The notes: generated by a model from the sequence alone, not told the origin. A stretch of 8,276 bases of DNA from Desulfobacteraceae bacterium (GCA_027353395.1 DAIEHU010000103.1:1-8276); one strand, 5' to 3'; positions 1 through 6,989 are shown, counted from the first letter of the stretch. A program made the numbers and translations.

Positions 1-65
1 TTGATGCGGTTAAAGGTGTCTTGCGCATAATAATCACTAACCTCTATGATTGTTTCATCATCCAT
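1..65 (-). CDS. Partial hypothetical protein, N-terminus only, runs off left edge
   Basis: Only the first 21 codons are visible, reading leftward from an ATG at 63-65; the protein begins MDDETIIEVSDYYAQD and is still open at position 1. I chose this start because AAAGGA lies upstream of it with about nine bases of spacing, and because a plausible promoter and palindrome lie just beyond. The same frame stays open further upstream, with another ATG at 126-128 that would add 21 residues (MNPRFLKTRS...), but that ATG has no clear ribosome site and would lie inside the proposed -10 box. The acidic N-terminus has no signal peptide or membrane segment. I do not recognise the family. With so few codons this could be a chance frame; the ribosome site and the promoter spacing are the main support. 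Confidence 0.4.
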   Translation of the reverse strand, partial: MDDETIIEVSDYYAQDTFNRI

Positions 66-104
66 ATTGTCGGATCCTTTTTTGGGAATGGGCGTTTTGC
101 TCCG

Positions 105-118
105 GGTTTTTAAAAACC
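105..118. promoter_or_regulatory. Perfect 14-bp palindrome GGTTTTTAAAAACC, possible operator
   Basis: The sequence is its own exact reverse complement and has no spacer. It covers the expected transcription start of the leftward promoter candidate at 124-152, which is where a repressor site would sit. With no loop it is a poor RNA hairpin, so a protein-binding role is more natural than a terminator. A perfect 14-bp palindrome is expected about once in two windows of this size by chance, so the position is what makes it notable. Confidence 0.25.
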
Positions 119-123
119 TTGGA

Positions 124-152
124 TTCATACGTGAGGCAAAAGCACAAATCAA
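124..152 (-). promoter_or_regulatory. Candidate sigma-70 promoter for the leftward gene at the left edge
   Basis: Read on the minus strand, TTGATT (152-147) and TATGAA (129-124) are separated by 17 bases. Each hexamer matches the consensus at four of six positions. Transcription would start near 117, giving a leader of about 50 bases before the ATG at 65. The spacing is ideal but the hexamers are only moderate, so this is a candidate only. Confidence 0.3.
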
Positions 153-473
153 CAAAAAGGGAACGCCGGGCCAAAAAAAATATTGGATATTTCCGGAGAA
201 AAAATCAGGCCTCCAGCCCGGCTGCTCGCCAATCTTGCCATCAACCGGTTTTACGGTCTGGACCGGTTCGGCCTAACCGTCAAAACCACCATCAATCTGG
301 ATCTCCAGAAAAAAGCCACGGACATGCCGATGAATCTCCGGGATCCGGATGTGATTAAACAAGCGGGAGTGGTGGCACCGTATCTGCTGGAGCGCGGTAA
401 TCCCATAAAAGTGGTTTTCGAGATTCCCGAACCTGGGTTTCCGAAGCTTGACAAATTTTCATCAATAGCGTAA
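135..473 (+). pseudogene. Relic of a PBP-like transglycosylase/transpeptidase gene
   Basis: This frame is open from 135 (after a TGA at 132-134) to a TAA at 471-473. It contains a stretch that reads like the middle of a class A penicillin-binding protein or glycosyltransferase-51 protein: RLLANLAINRFYGLDRFGL, then VKTTINLDLQKKAT, then DPDVIKQAGVVAPYLLERGNP and KVVF. From memory of the family, the TTIDLDLQKKA-type segment sits in the linker just before the transpeptidase domain. Such proteins normally run to many hundreds of residues with an upstream transglycosylase domain and a downstream SxxK/SxN/KTG domain; neither is present in any frame here. The only starts are an unsupported TTG at 183 and internal codons. 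Family-like sequence stops around residue KVVF (near 418), and the last 17 codons look unrelated. I read it as a decayed internal fragment; the assignment rests on recollection of the motif. Confidence 0.5.
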
Positions 474-476
474 GTT
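448..476 (+). promoter_or_regulatory. Candidate sigma-70 promoter for the hybrid histidine kinase
   Basis: A perfect -35 hexamer TTGACA (448-453) is followed after 17 bases by TAAGTT (471-476), which matches the -10 consensus at three of six positions. Transcription would begin near 483, leaving a leader of about 45 bases before the ATG at 529. The -10 box overlaps the stop codon of the transglycosylase relic. Confidence 0.4.
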
Positions 477-528
477 AAAATCTATCTGGTCATAAGGTCT
501 CAACCTACGCCCCCGATGGAGATCCCGA

Positions 529-2547
529 ATGCCTGCCATCCCTGCCGACGCTCTGGTAAAAGAGCAAATTGAAATACTGGAAAAGGAGATTCTGGATCTG
601 CGGCGCATGAAAGCGCAGCTAAAGTCCAATGAAGAAAGGTTCCAGTCTATCTTCAACAGCATGAAGGATATCTATTTTGAAGTGGATTTAGACGGCAACA
701 TGATTCATTTCAACCCTGCGGTATGCGCGGCTTACGGCTATACCGCCGAAGAACTGACCGGAATGAACAACCGGCAATATGCGACGCCCGAAGCCGCCAA
801 ACGCATGTTCCAGATATTTCATCAGCTATATCTGACCGCTGAACCGGTTGATATTGCCGATTATGAAATATTGGCCAAAGACGGCAAGCGGCATTATCTG
901 GAAGTATCCGCGTATTTGATCAGGGACGGTGAAGGAAATCCCATCGGTTTCCGGGGCATCGGCCGGGACGTTACCGATAAAATAAAAGCTGCGGAGATAT
1001 TGAAAAAAGGCCGGATCCGGTATCGTGAACTTTTCAAGGAAGCCCACCAGGCTGAGGAACTCTACCAGTCCCTGTTAAACTCATCCCCGGACGCCATTCT
1101 CCTGCTGGACGCCAGTTTCCATGTGCAGTTTGTCAATCCTGCGTTTATCCATATTTTCGGGTGGAATCTGGCGGAAATGAAAAATGATAAAATTCCCTAT
1201 ATTCCCAAACCATTAAAAGAGCCTCTCGCGGACCTGATACAGAGGGTGTTTGACGAGGACCATCCCCTTCGCAGCTATGAGACCCAGCGATATACCAAAG
1301 ACGGCTGTCTCCTGGATGTGAGCATCAGCGCTTCCCGTTTTGTGGATCACGCGGGTGATCCCGCAGGCGTTCTGCTGATCCTGCGGGACATTTCCGAGGT
1401 AAAAAGATATCAGTGGCATATGCAGCAGGCCCAGAAAATGGAATCTTTGGGCACCCTGGCCGGCGGCATCGCCCATGATTTTAATAATCTCCTGATGGGA
1501 ATTCAGGGGCGGCTGTCTCTCCTGATGTTGCACAAAAGCCCGGATGCCCCGGATCACAAGCATCTCAAGGAGATTGAGGAATACATCATCCGGGCGTCGG
1601 ACCTGACCCGGCAAATGCTGGGCATCGCCCGAAGCGGCAAGTTCGAGGTAAAACCCACTGATCTGAATGATCTGATCAAAAAACAAAATATTCTGTTCGG
1701 TCGTACCAAAAAGGAAATCATCCTCCATGAAGCCCTGGACGAGGCGCTTTTGACGGTTGAAGTGGACCAGCGGCAAATTGAGCAGGTGCTGCTGAACATG
1801 TACGTCAATGCCGCTCACGCCATGCCGGGCGGCGGCGACCTGTATATCCGGACAGTCAATGAAACCCTGGATAAAAGCCGGACCGATCCCTATGATCTGG
1901 AACCGGGAAAATATGTGAAGATTTCCGTGACCGATACCGGTGTCGGCATGGACCAGGCGACCTCGAAACGGGTGTTTGAACCCTTTTTTTCCACCCGTGA
2001 GCGGGGCCGTGGCACCGGTCTGGGGCTTGCGTCCGCCTACGGCATTATTAAAAATCATGACGGGTTTATTACGGTATACAGCGAAAAAGGCAATGGAACC
2101 ACGTTTAATATTTTTCTTCCCGCTTCATCGAAAGCCGCAAAACCGGAACCCATTTTTGATGAGAAAATTATCGAAGGCAGGGGCGCTGTTTTGCTGATTG
2201 ATGACGAGCAGATGGTCCTCACTGTGGCTGAGGAAATGATTCAGGCGCTGGGGTATGAGGTGACGGCGGTGAACGATGGGCAAAAGGGCATTGATATTTA
2301 CCGGGAACGTCATGACCGGATTGACATGGTGATTCTGGATCTCATCATGCCGGGCGTTAGCGGGGCCGAAACATTTGATCGCCTGAAAGTCATCAATCCC
2401 AATGTGAAAGTCCTGCTTTCCAGTGGTTACAGCATCGACGGGCAGGCGTCCGCCATCATGAAACGGGGGTGCAGCGGGTTTATTCAAAAACCGTTCAGTA
2501 TCCAGGCATTGTCCAAAAAAATCAGCGAGGTGATAAAGGCTTCCTGA
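529..2547 (+). CDS. PAS-PAS hybrid sensor histidine kinase with C-terminal receiver domain
   Basis: This 672-residue protein senses an unknown signal and autophosphorylates on histidine. Domain order: a short coiled coil (about 9-38); PAS/PAC 1 (about 34-150); a helical linker; PAS 2 (about 176-290); HisKA with the GGIAHDFNN box, phospho-His316; HATPase with N box (Asn427), G1 DTGVGM (469-474), F box FEPFFST and G2 GTGLGL (495-500); and a receiver (about 552-670) with the acidic pair Asp558/Asp559, phospho-acceptor Asp604 in DLIMPG and Lys654 in the QKP motif. All catalytic residues I looked for are present. There is no transmembrane segment or signal peptide, so it should be cytoplasmic. The ATG at 529 has GGAG seven bases upstream. 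The HAHDFNN type with a fused receiver is common in deltaproteobacteria. No HPt protein or separate response regulator is nearby, so its output is unknown. No cofactor-binding signature is evident in either PAS domain. Confidence 0.95.
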   Translation: MPAIPADALVKEQIEILEKEILDLRRMKAQLKSNEERFQSIFNSMKDIYFEVDLDGNMIHFNPAVCAAYGYTAEELTGMNNRQYATPEAAKRMFQIFHQLYLTAEPVDIADYEILAKDGKRHYLEVSAYLIRDGEGNPIGFRGIGRDVTDKIKAAEILKKGRIRYRELFKEAHQAEELYQSLLNSSPDAILLLDASFHVQFVNPAFIHIFGWNLAEMKNDKIPYIPKPLKEPLADLIQRVFDEDHPLRSYETQRYTKDGCLLDVSISASRFVDHAGDPAGVLLILRDISEVKRYQWHMQQAQKMESLGTLAGGIAHDFNNLLMGIQGRLSLLMLHKSPDAPDHKHLKEIEEYIIRASDLTRQMLGIARSGKFEVKPTDLNDLIKKQNILFGRTKKEIILHEALDEALLTVEVDQRQIEQVLLNMYVNAAHAMPGGGDLYIRTVNETLDKSRTDPYDLEPGKYVKISVTDTGVGMDQATSKRVFEPFFSTRERGRGTGLGLASAYGIIKNHDGFITVYSEKGNGTTFNIFLPASSKAAKPEPIFDEKIIEGRGAVLLIDDEQMVLTVAEEMIQALGYEVTAVNDGQKGIDIYRERHDRIDMVILDLIMPGVSGAETFDRLKVINPNVKVLLSSGYSIDGQASAIMKRGCSGFIQKPFSIQALSKKISEVIKAS

Positions 2548-2704
2548 ACCTGTTGCCCGCGAATATTATACAAAGCCTTCCGGAAAACGATTTTTTACGA
2601 GTCCGTCAGTCAGGGATGAATGTTTTTTATAAAATTCTTTAAACGCTGTTCATTGTTGTAAATGCAGATCGCGCAGTCCGGGAGTTTTAGAAAAAATTAA
2701 AAAT

Positions 2705-2714
2705 GGAGGGAGGG
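2705..2714 (+). promoter_or_regulatory. Ribosome binding site that fixes the start of the nucleotidase at 2718
   Basis: The run GGAGGGAGGG ends three bases before the ATG at 2718, and its GGAGG core (2705-2709) is eight bases away. The earlier in-frame ATG at 2703 overlaps this run and would put MEGGR in front of a classical MKK signal sequence, so 2718 is the better start. Confidence 0.75.
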
Positions 2715-2717
2715 CGT

Positions 2718-4748
2718 ATGAAAAAAACATGCGTAATGATTTTTTCCGTTTTGGTAATGTTCTCGCTTGGCGGGTGCAACGATTCCGATGATTCAAAGCC
2801 GGTTGATACCGGACCGCCCGTGCTTTCACAAGGTGACGTGGTCTCTTTTACGCTGCTTCAGACCACGGACGTTCATCACCGTGCCAGCGGTACCGGCTCG
2901 TCATTGACCTATAGCCCGGAAGACGGCATTGATAGTTCCGGCGGCGCCGACAAGACGCAGGGCGGCTACGCCCGGTTGACCACTCAAATCAAGCAGATCC
3001 GGACAGCGGACGCCGCGAATCATATTCCCACGGTGCTGGTGGATTCCGGCGATTTTATCATGGGTACGGTGTATGACATGACCCTGGGCACTTCCCCAGC
3101 GGCGTTTTATTTTATGGAATTTATGGATTATGACGCCGTCACCCTTGGCAATCACGAGTTTGACTACGGGCCCGCGGGGCTCGCCATGATTTTGAAAAAT
3201 GCCCGTGGCGCGGACGGTAAGGGGTTCACCGTTCCCATTGTGGCGTCCAATATGAAGACGGATGGCGTGGCGGGCACGGCTGACGACGGCATTGAGGCGT
3301 TCGCCGCCGCCGGTATGATTGTGCCGACGCTTGTCAAAACCCTGGATAACGGTTTGAAGATCGGAATCATGGGCCTTCTGGGCAAAAATGCGGAGAATGA
3401 CGCGCCTTTGGCCACGCCTGTCACGTTTGATCATGATTATGCCGATATTCAGCAGACCGTGGATCATCTGAAAAACGATCTGGGCGTGCATATTGTCATC
3501 GCGCTTTCCCATTCCGGCATTACAGATCCGGCGGGAACTCCCGGCGGGGATGATATTTTGCTGGCGCGGAATGTCACCGGCATTGATATTATCGCATCCG
3601 GCCATGAACATGAGATGACGCCGGAGATTGTGATGGAAAGCGGCACCCGGATCATTTGTGCGGGGCATTATGGGATGAATCTCGCCCAACTGGATGTGAC
3701 GGTGGAAGTCGGCTCCGGGGTGACAAACGCGGTCATTACCAATCATCCCGTTAATGATGCAACCCCCGGCGATCCGTCCATGAATTTTATCGTGGATATG
3801 TTTAATGCAGGTATTGATGAGGTGTTAAAACCCCAGCTCGGTATCGGCATCAACGATGTCGTGGCTGGCTCCGGGTCCGCCAATCTGGGCATACCGGAAA
3901 TAGCGGATGAAAGCGGCATGGGTGATCTTGTGGCCGATTCCCTGCGGTATCTTTTGCGCGGAACAAACGGCGCTATTGGTATTGTGGCCAACGGCGTGGT
4001 GCGCGATGGCTTTGATCTGGGGCAGAAGGTGACGTTCGCCGATATGTACAGCGTGCTGCCGCTGGGCATGACTGTTGATTCCACCCAGCAGAATGTTCCT
4101 GGATATCCGCTGATGCAGGTGAACCTGACCGGCGCGCATGTGCAAAACATGTGCCAACTGGCCGCATATGTCATCGCCGCTGCGGATGACGCGTTTATGG
4201 CCCAGCTCGCCAGCCCGTCCCATCCCTATCATGCGCTTTATTTTGCGCTGGTGAACCTGAAATCTTCCTATTATCTTAATTTGTCAGGCCTTCGCTACAC
4301 CCATGCGGGCGCATCTGGGATGTATCAAGTGGTTCCGGGGTCCGTCATGCTGTATAATGGTGTTGATTTTAAATGCGCGGGGCCAGCGGCGGTTCCGGTG
4401 GATGACAATGCGCTTTATCCGTGCGTGATGGATATTTACATGTATTTCGTGATGCAGAGTGCGGATTTGCAGGCGCTGCTGGCGGCGCTCCATTTGCCGG
4501 TCACACCCTTGAACAACAGCGGGCAGCCGGTCACCCCAGCCAATATGCTGGATTCAAGACTCGACAGAGACCCGTCCGCCAATGGCATTCAGGAAGTCAA
4601 GGAATGGATGGCGTTTTTGACATTTTTGACCGCACCCCCGGAACAGGGCGGGTTTGTGGACCATATCATTCCAGAGGCGGATTACGGCCAAGCGGCTCTG
4701 GCCGCGGGAGACGCCAGCCGGGTGAATGAAATGTCGCTTACGCCGTAA
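2718..4748 (+). CDS. 5'-nucleotidase / cyclic phosphodiesterase family lipoprotein (UshA/CpdB-like)
   Basis: This 676-residue secreted metallophosphoesterase probably removes phosphate from nucleotides or related phosphate esters outside the cytoplasm. Residues 1-20 are a lipoprotein signal with lipobox LGGC (Cys20); residue 21 is Asn rather than Asp, which by the +2 rule favours the outer membrane. The calcineurin-like domain carries the metal-site motifs in order: TTDVHH (Asp51, His53), DSGDF (Asp112), LGNHEFDYG (Asn145, His146), ALSHSG (His265) and GHEHEM (His296, His298). The 5'-nucleotidase C-terminal domain begins near 375, with ADESGMGDLVADSLR (396-410), a substrate-loop equivalent ANGVVRDG (424-431) and a VTFADMYSVLPLG segment. 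The loop differs from the usual NGGGIR. The tail after about residue 530 is longer than in typical members and includes Cys553 and Cys569. The gene lies 170 bases after the kinase and ends at a strong terminator. The exact substrate cannot be assigned. Confidence 0.9.
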   Translation: MKKTCVMIFSVLVMFSLGGCNDSDDSKPVDTGPPVLSQGDVVSFTLLQTTDVHHRASGTGSSLTYSPEDGIDSSGGADKTQGGYARLTTQIKQIRTADAANHIPTVLVDSGDFIMGTVYDMTLGTSPAAFYFMEFMDYDAVTLGNHEFDYGPAGLAMILKNARGADGKGFTVPIVASNMKTDGVAGTADDGIEAFAAAGMIVPTLVKTLDNGLKIGIMGLLGKNAENDAPLATPVTFDHDYADIQQTVDHLKNDLGVHIVIALSHSGITDPAGTPGGDDILLARNVTGIDIIASGHEHEMTPEIVMESGTRIICAGHYGMNLAQLDVTVEVGSGVTNAVITNHPVNDATPGDPSMNFIVDMFNAGIDEVLKPQLGIGINDVVAGSGSANLGIPEIADESGMGDLVADSLRYLLRGTNGAIGIVANGVVRDGFDLGQKVTFADMYSVLPLGMTVDSTQQNVPGYPLMQVNLTGAHVQNMCQLAAYVIAAADDAFMAQLASPSHPYHALYFALVNLKSSYYLNLSGLRYTHAGASGMYQVVPGSVMLYNGVDFKCAGPAAVPVDDNALYPCVMDIYMYFVMQSADLQALLAALHLPVTPLNNSGQPVTPANMLDSRLDRDPSANGIQEVKEWMAFLTFLTAPPEQGGFVDHIIPEADYGQAALAAGDASRVNEMSLTP

Positions 4749-4771
4749 CAATTGGTATCGTTTTATAATTA

Positions 4772-4825
4772 AAAATGGAGCGCCGGTCAATGCGGATGAA
4801 ATACCGCTCGTCGGTGCTCCATTTT
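4772..4825. terminator. Bidirectional terminator between convergent genes, nested hairpin
   Basis: AAAATGGAGC (4772-4781) pairs perfectly with GCTCCATTTT (4816-4825). The stem continues through 4787/4810 for six more pairs, three of them G-U type. Inside a small internal loop a second stem, GCGG (4792-4795) with CCGC (4804-4807), closes an 8-base loop. The T-rich arm is usable on both strands; on the minus strand it runs into TTTTTAATTATAAAA. It starts 23 bases after the nucleotidase stop and lies seven bases beyond the glpD stop, so one structure can end both transcripts. Confidence 0.8.
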
Positions 4826-4831
4826 CTGGTT

Positions 4832-6469
4832 CTATGCCGGCAGGCGCAACAACCCTTCCATGCGTTGCACTTCTTCCGCTGACCGTTCGTGGTCCCATCC
4901 CAGTTCTTTTTGAGCAGCCGCCGCGATTTTTTCAAGCCGGTCTTTTCCCGGATGACCGATATTGCCGACACCGGTGCGGCGCATGACAATATCTTCAAGC
5001 GTTCTGGCGGATTCATGCCGGATGGCGTAAATTACGGAGGCCAGAATCTGCCCATCCTCGCAGATGATTTCCCTGTATTCTGGATGCTGACGGGCCAGAT
5101 CCAGCACCTTACGGCTTTCGGTGCCATAATTCCGGCCTACGAACTCAATGTTTTCAGGACTGAGCTGCTTTGCGTACGCAGTTTTTAATTCGGTCATAAA
5201 TCCGGCCATATCCTTGATCTCGCATCCCGTCAGAAACATTTTATCGGTCAGGGGTGTTTTGGGGGCGCGGCCCAGTTTCGTTTCTACCATTGTCAGAACC
5301 GTTTCCGCAAGATGCCGGCTGGTGGTGTATTTGCCGCCTTCCACTGTAATCAGTCCGTCCATGCCGTCCGCGCTGTTGTCGTAGATTTCATACTTGCGAG
5401 AGGATTCATAGGTGCCCTCGGTTTGATCATCCACCAGGGGCCGCAAGCCGCCCCAGGCGTGGATAACATCGTTATAGGCCAGGCGGCCGTCACCGATGGA
5501 ATCGTTGGTGTCCTTGATGAGCCCCTCGATGCTTTTTTTGCTTACTTTGTATTCATCCGGGTTCCCTTCATAGTCCGTGTCAGTTGTGCCGATCAACTGG
5601 CAACCCCGCCAGGGAATGGTGAAGAAATGCCGCCCCGACGGGGTCCACATGACCACCGCGTGCTTGGTTTTAAATTTTTTGGTTAAAATATGAATGCCTT
5701 CGGAACGTTTGATATGGTGTTTGCCTCCGCCGGTTTTGTCCGCCAGGTTCAAAATGATATCCGCCCACGGCCCGCCGCAGTTGATCACCAGGGAACCTTT
5801 GATGTCGGTCTGGTTGCCGGTGAACTGGTCCTCAACCCGGACGCCTTCGATTCCATTGTCTTTGGAAAAAAGGAAATGAACCACCTTGGCGTAGTTGGCG
5901 GTTTTGGCGCCGTGCTTGATCGCGGACTTGATAAACGCCAGGGTCAGCCGTTCCGGATAAAGGCTCTGGCAGTCATGGTAAATGGACCCGCCGTTCATGC
6001 CCTGTGAGCGCACTTCCGGTTCCAGGGCCATGATTCTTGACCGGGACAGCCATGTATGACCGGGAATATGTTTGCCCGCATCCCAGGTCCGGTTTCGGTC
6101 AAAGGACAGGATGTCGTACATGGTCAAGCCGGCACGCAGAAGCCATTTGTTCCGCTTGACATCGCTGTATCCCGGCACCAGAAAGGGAATGGGATACACC
6201 AGATTGGGCGCAATATTTTCGAGAATCAGGCGCTCGCGCAATGACTCCCGGACAAGCCCCAGCTCCAGGTTCTGCAGGTACCTGAGCCCGCCGTGAATCA
6301 GTTTGGACGTGGCCGCCGAGGTGGCCCATCCGTAGTCTTTCTTTTCCAGAAGGGCGACCTTGAAACCTCTGCCCGCTGCATCATAGGCCACCGCCGCCCC
6401 GGTAATGCCGCCGCCGACGATGATCAGGTCAAATGTTTCACCCTTATGGTTTTCAATGAACCGCTTCAT
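4832..6469 (-). CDS. glpD: FAD-dependent glycerol-3-phosphate dehydrogenase
   Basis: This 545-residue flavoenzyme oxidises sn-glycerol 3-phosphate to dihydroxyacetone phosphate and passes electrons toward the quinone pool; family members are peripheral on the inner membrane. The N-terminal Rossmann fold has DLIIVGGGITGAAVAYDAA (GGGITG at 19-24) and Glu42 at the end of the second strand. It is followed by the family signature ATSAATSKLIHGGLRYL (49-65). GGLRPL (340-345) and EGGKYTT (377-383) match the substrate/FAD region, including the conserved Arg343 and Lys380. The C-terminal DAO_C-type helical domain spans about 405-525 (RHESARTLEDIVMRRTG at 484-500). Length and motifs fit intact GlpD, with no truncation. 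The ATG at 6469 has only an AAGGG about eleven bases upstream, which is weak spacing. It sits 33 bases after a small conserved gene, so it is probably cotranscribed. No glpK, glpF or glpR is in view. A GlpA-like role with partner subunits is possible but none are seen. Confidence 0.94.
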   Translation of the reverse strand: MKRFIENHKGETFDLIIVGGGITGAAVAYDAAGRGFKVALLEKKDYGWATSAATSKLIHGGLRYLQNLELGLVRESLRERLILENIAPNLVYPIPFLVPGYSDVKRNKWLLRAGLTMYDILSFDRNRTWDAGKHIPGHTWLSRSRIMALEPEVRSQGMNGGSIYHDCQSLYPERLTLAFIKSAIKHGAKTANYAKVVHFLFSKDNGIEGVRVEDQFTGNQTDIKGSLVINCGGPWADIILNLADKTGGGKHHIKRSEGIHILTKKFKTKHAVVMWTPSGRHFFTIPWRGCQLIGTTDTDYEGNPDEYKVSKKSIEGLIKDTNDSIGDGRLAYNDVIHAWGGLRPLVDDQTEGTYESSRKYEIYDNSADGMDGLITVEGGKYTTSRHLAETVLTMVETKLGRAPKTPLTDKMFLTGCEIKDMAGFMTELKTAYAKQLSPENIEFVGRNYGTESRKVLDLARQHPEYREIICEDGQILASVIYAIRHESARTLEDIVMRRTGVGNIGHPGKDRLEKIAAAAQKELGWDHERSAEEVQRMEGLLRLPA

Positions 6470-6502
6470 GTGCGCGTTTTCCCTTTGTTATAATGATGAT
6501 CG

Positions 6503-6841
6503 TTAATCTTCCACATCGCCAGCGACGAATGGAATGCAACGCACCCCAGTGCTCATTTTTTTAACCCATATCCGGGCCATGACAAAAACATCGCCATTAA
6601 CATTGACCAGGTTCTGCAGTTCCTCCACAAAGGAAATGTCCGCCAGTTTAAATTCATAATAAAAGGTGCTGGTGAAATAGGGGTCAACCACCAGAATCAT
6701 TTTTTCCGGATCATGGGGATGCTTGAAAGGCGAGCCAGAATAGGATATATGGGTGGTAGCGAGTTTTTTGCTGTCTTTGGGCTTCCGGTAACGTTCGATT
6801 TCAAATTTTTCCGTTTGTTGCAATAATGCTCTGATGGGCAT
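6503..6841 (-). CDS. Small conserved-looking hypothetical protein, 112 aa, upstream of glpD
   Basis: The protein starts MPIRALLQQTEKFEIERYRK and ends VRCIPFVAGDVED. I chose the ATG at 6839-6841 because GGAGG (6853-6849) stands seven bases upstream. The same frame runs open to 7087 but that extension is Arg/Lys-rich, lacks a ribosome site, and overlaps a better-looking frame. There is no signal peptide or membrane segment; it should be a small soluble cytoplasmic protein, probably alpha/beta, with strands such as KMILVVDPY and VFVMARIWVKK. It has a single Cys (residue 102). I have a vague recollection of similar short proteins in sulfate-reducing deltaproteobacteria, some loosely labelled inorganic pyrophosphatase, but I see no type I pyrophosphatase signature and do not assign that function. 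The 33-base gap to glpD suggests one transcript. Composition and the strong ribosome site make it a real gene. Confidence 0.8.
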   Translation of the reverse strand: MPIRALLQQTEKFEIERYRKPKDSKKLATTHISYSGSPFKHPHDPEKMILVVDPYFTSTFYYEFKLADISFVEELQNLVNVNGDVFVMARIWVKKMSTGVRCIPFVAGDVED

Positions 6842-6848
6842 AAATATT

Positions 6849-6853
6849 CCTCC
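6849..6853 (-). promoter_or_regulatory. Ribosome binding site GGAGG that fixes the start of the small gene
   Basis: On the minus strand GGAGGA is followed by ATATTT and the ATG at 6841. This optimal site argues against the longer open frame that reaches 7087. Confidence 0.7.
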
Positions 6854-6867
6854 GCATAATTGTGATG

Positions 6868-6904
6868 CTTTGCAAAGAATGCCTGCGGTATTGCAGCCAT
6901 TCTT
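6868..6904 (-). promoter_or_regulatory. Hairpin with overlapping palindrome in the leader of the small gene
   Basis: AAGAATGCCTGC (6875-6886) and GCAGCCATTCTT (6893-6904) form a 12-position stem with a single C-C or G-G mismatch and a 6-base loop. The left arm overlaps a separate perfect 10-bp palindrome, CTTTGCAAAG (6868-6877). On the minus strand the hairpin lies about 33 bases before the small gene's ATG and is followed by only three T residues. It is therefore a poor intrinsic terminator; a leader element, a processing or stability hairpin, or a weak terminator for the mscL transcript are all possible. Confidence 0.45.
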
Positions 6905-6956
6905 GAGCGGGTAAGTGAGAGCGATCATAATGCCTTTATCGGTATTTTTAAAGCAG

Positions 6957-6962
6957 ATTATA
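6957..6962 (-). promoter_or_regulatory. Isolated TATAAT -10 box ahead of the small gene and glpD
   Basis: A perfect TATAAT on the minus strand would start transcription near 6950, upstream of the hairpin and the small gene. No good -35 hexamer is found at 16-18 bases and there is no TGn extension, so support is weak. It could give the small gene-glpD pair its own promoter, separate from mscS-mscL. Confidence 0.22.
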
Positions 6963-6989
6963 GCCTGTTTTATTGGGGCCCATGTATTT

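Noticed and set aside
46..358. Two overlapping plus-strand frames (starting at 46 and 50)
   Set aside because: Neither has a ribosome site or protein-like composition; they overlap the transglycosylase relic frame and the oppositely oriented start at 65.
1213..2058. 281-codon open frame on the minus strand inside the histidine kinase gene
   Set aside because: It lies wholly antisense to a gene with intact, ordered kinase motifs; its translation shows no domain logic and it has no ribosome site. It is a shadow of the codon bias of the real gene.
2536..2596. Possible terminator after the kinase: AAGGCTT and AAGCCTT (2536-2542, 2573-2579), then six Ts at 2591-2596
   Set aside because: The stem is only seven pairs with a 30-base loop, begins inside the coding sequence, and is 11 bases away from the T run; too weak to call. 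I also found no convincing promoter between 2597 and 2702.
2901..3746. 281-codon open frame on the minus strand inside the nucleotidase gene
   Set aside because: It is antisense to a conserved metallophosphatase domain; its His/Arg/Gly-rich translation is typical of shadow frames.
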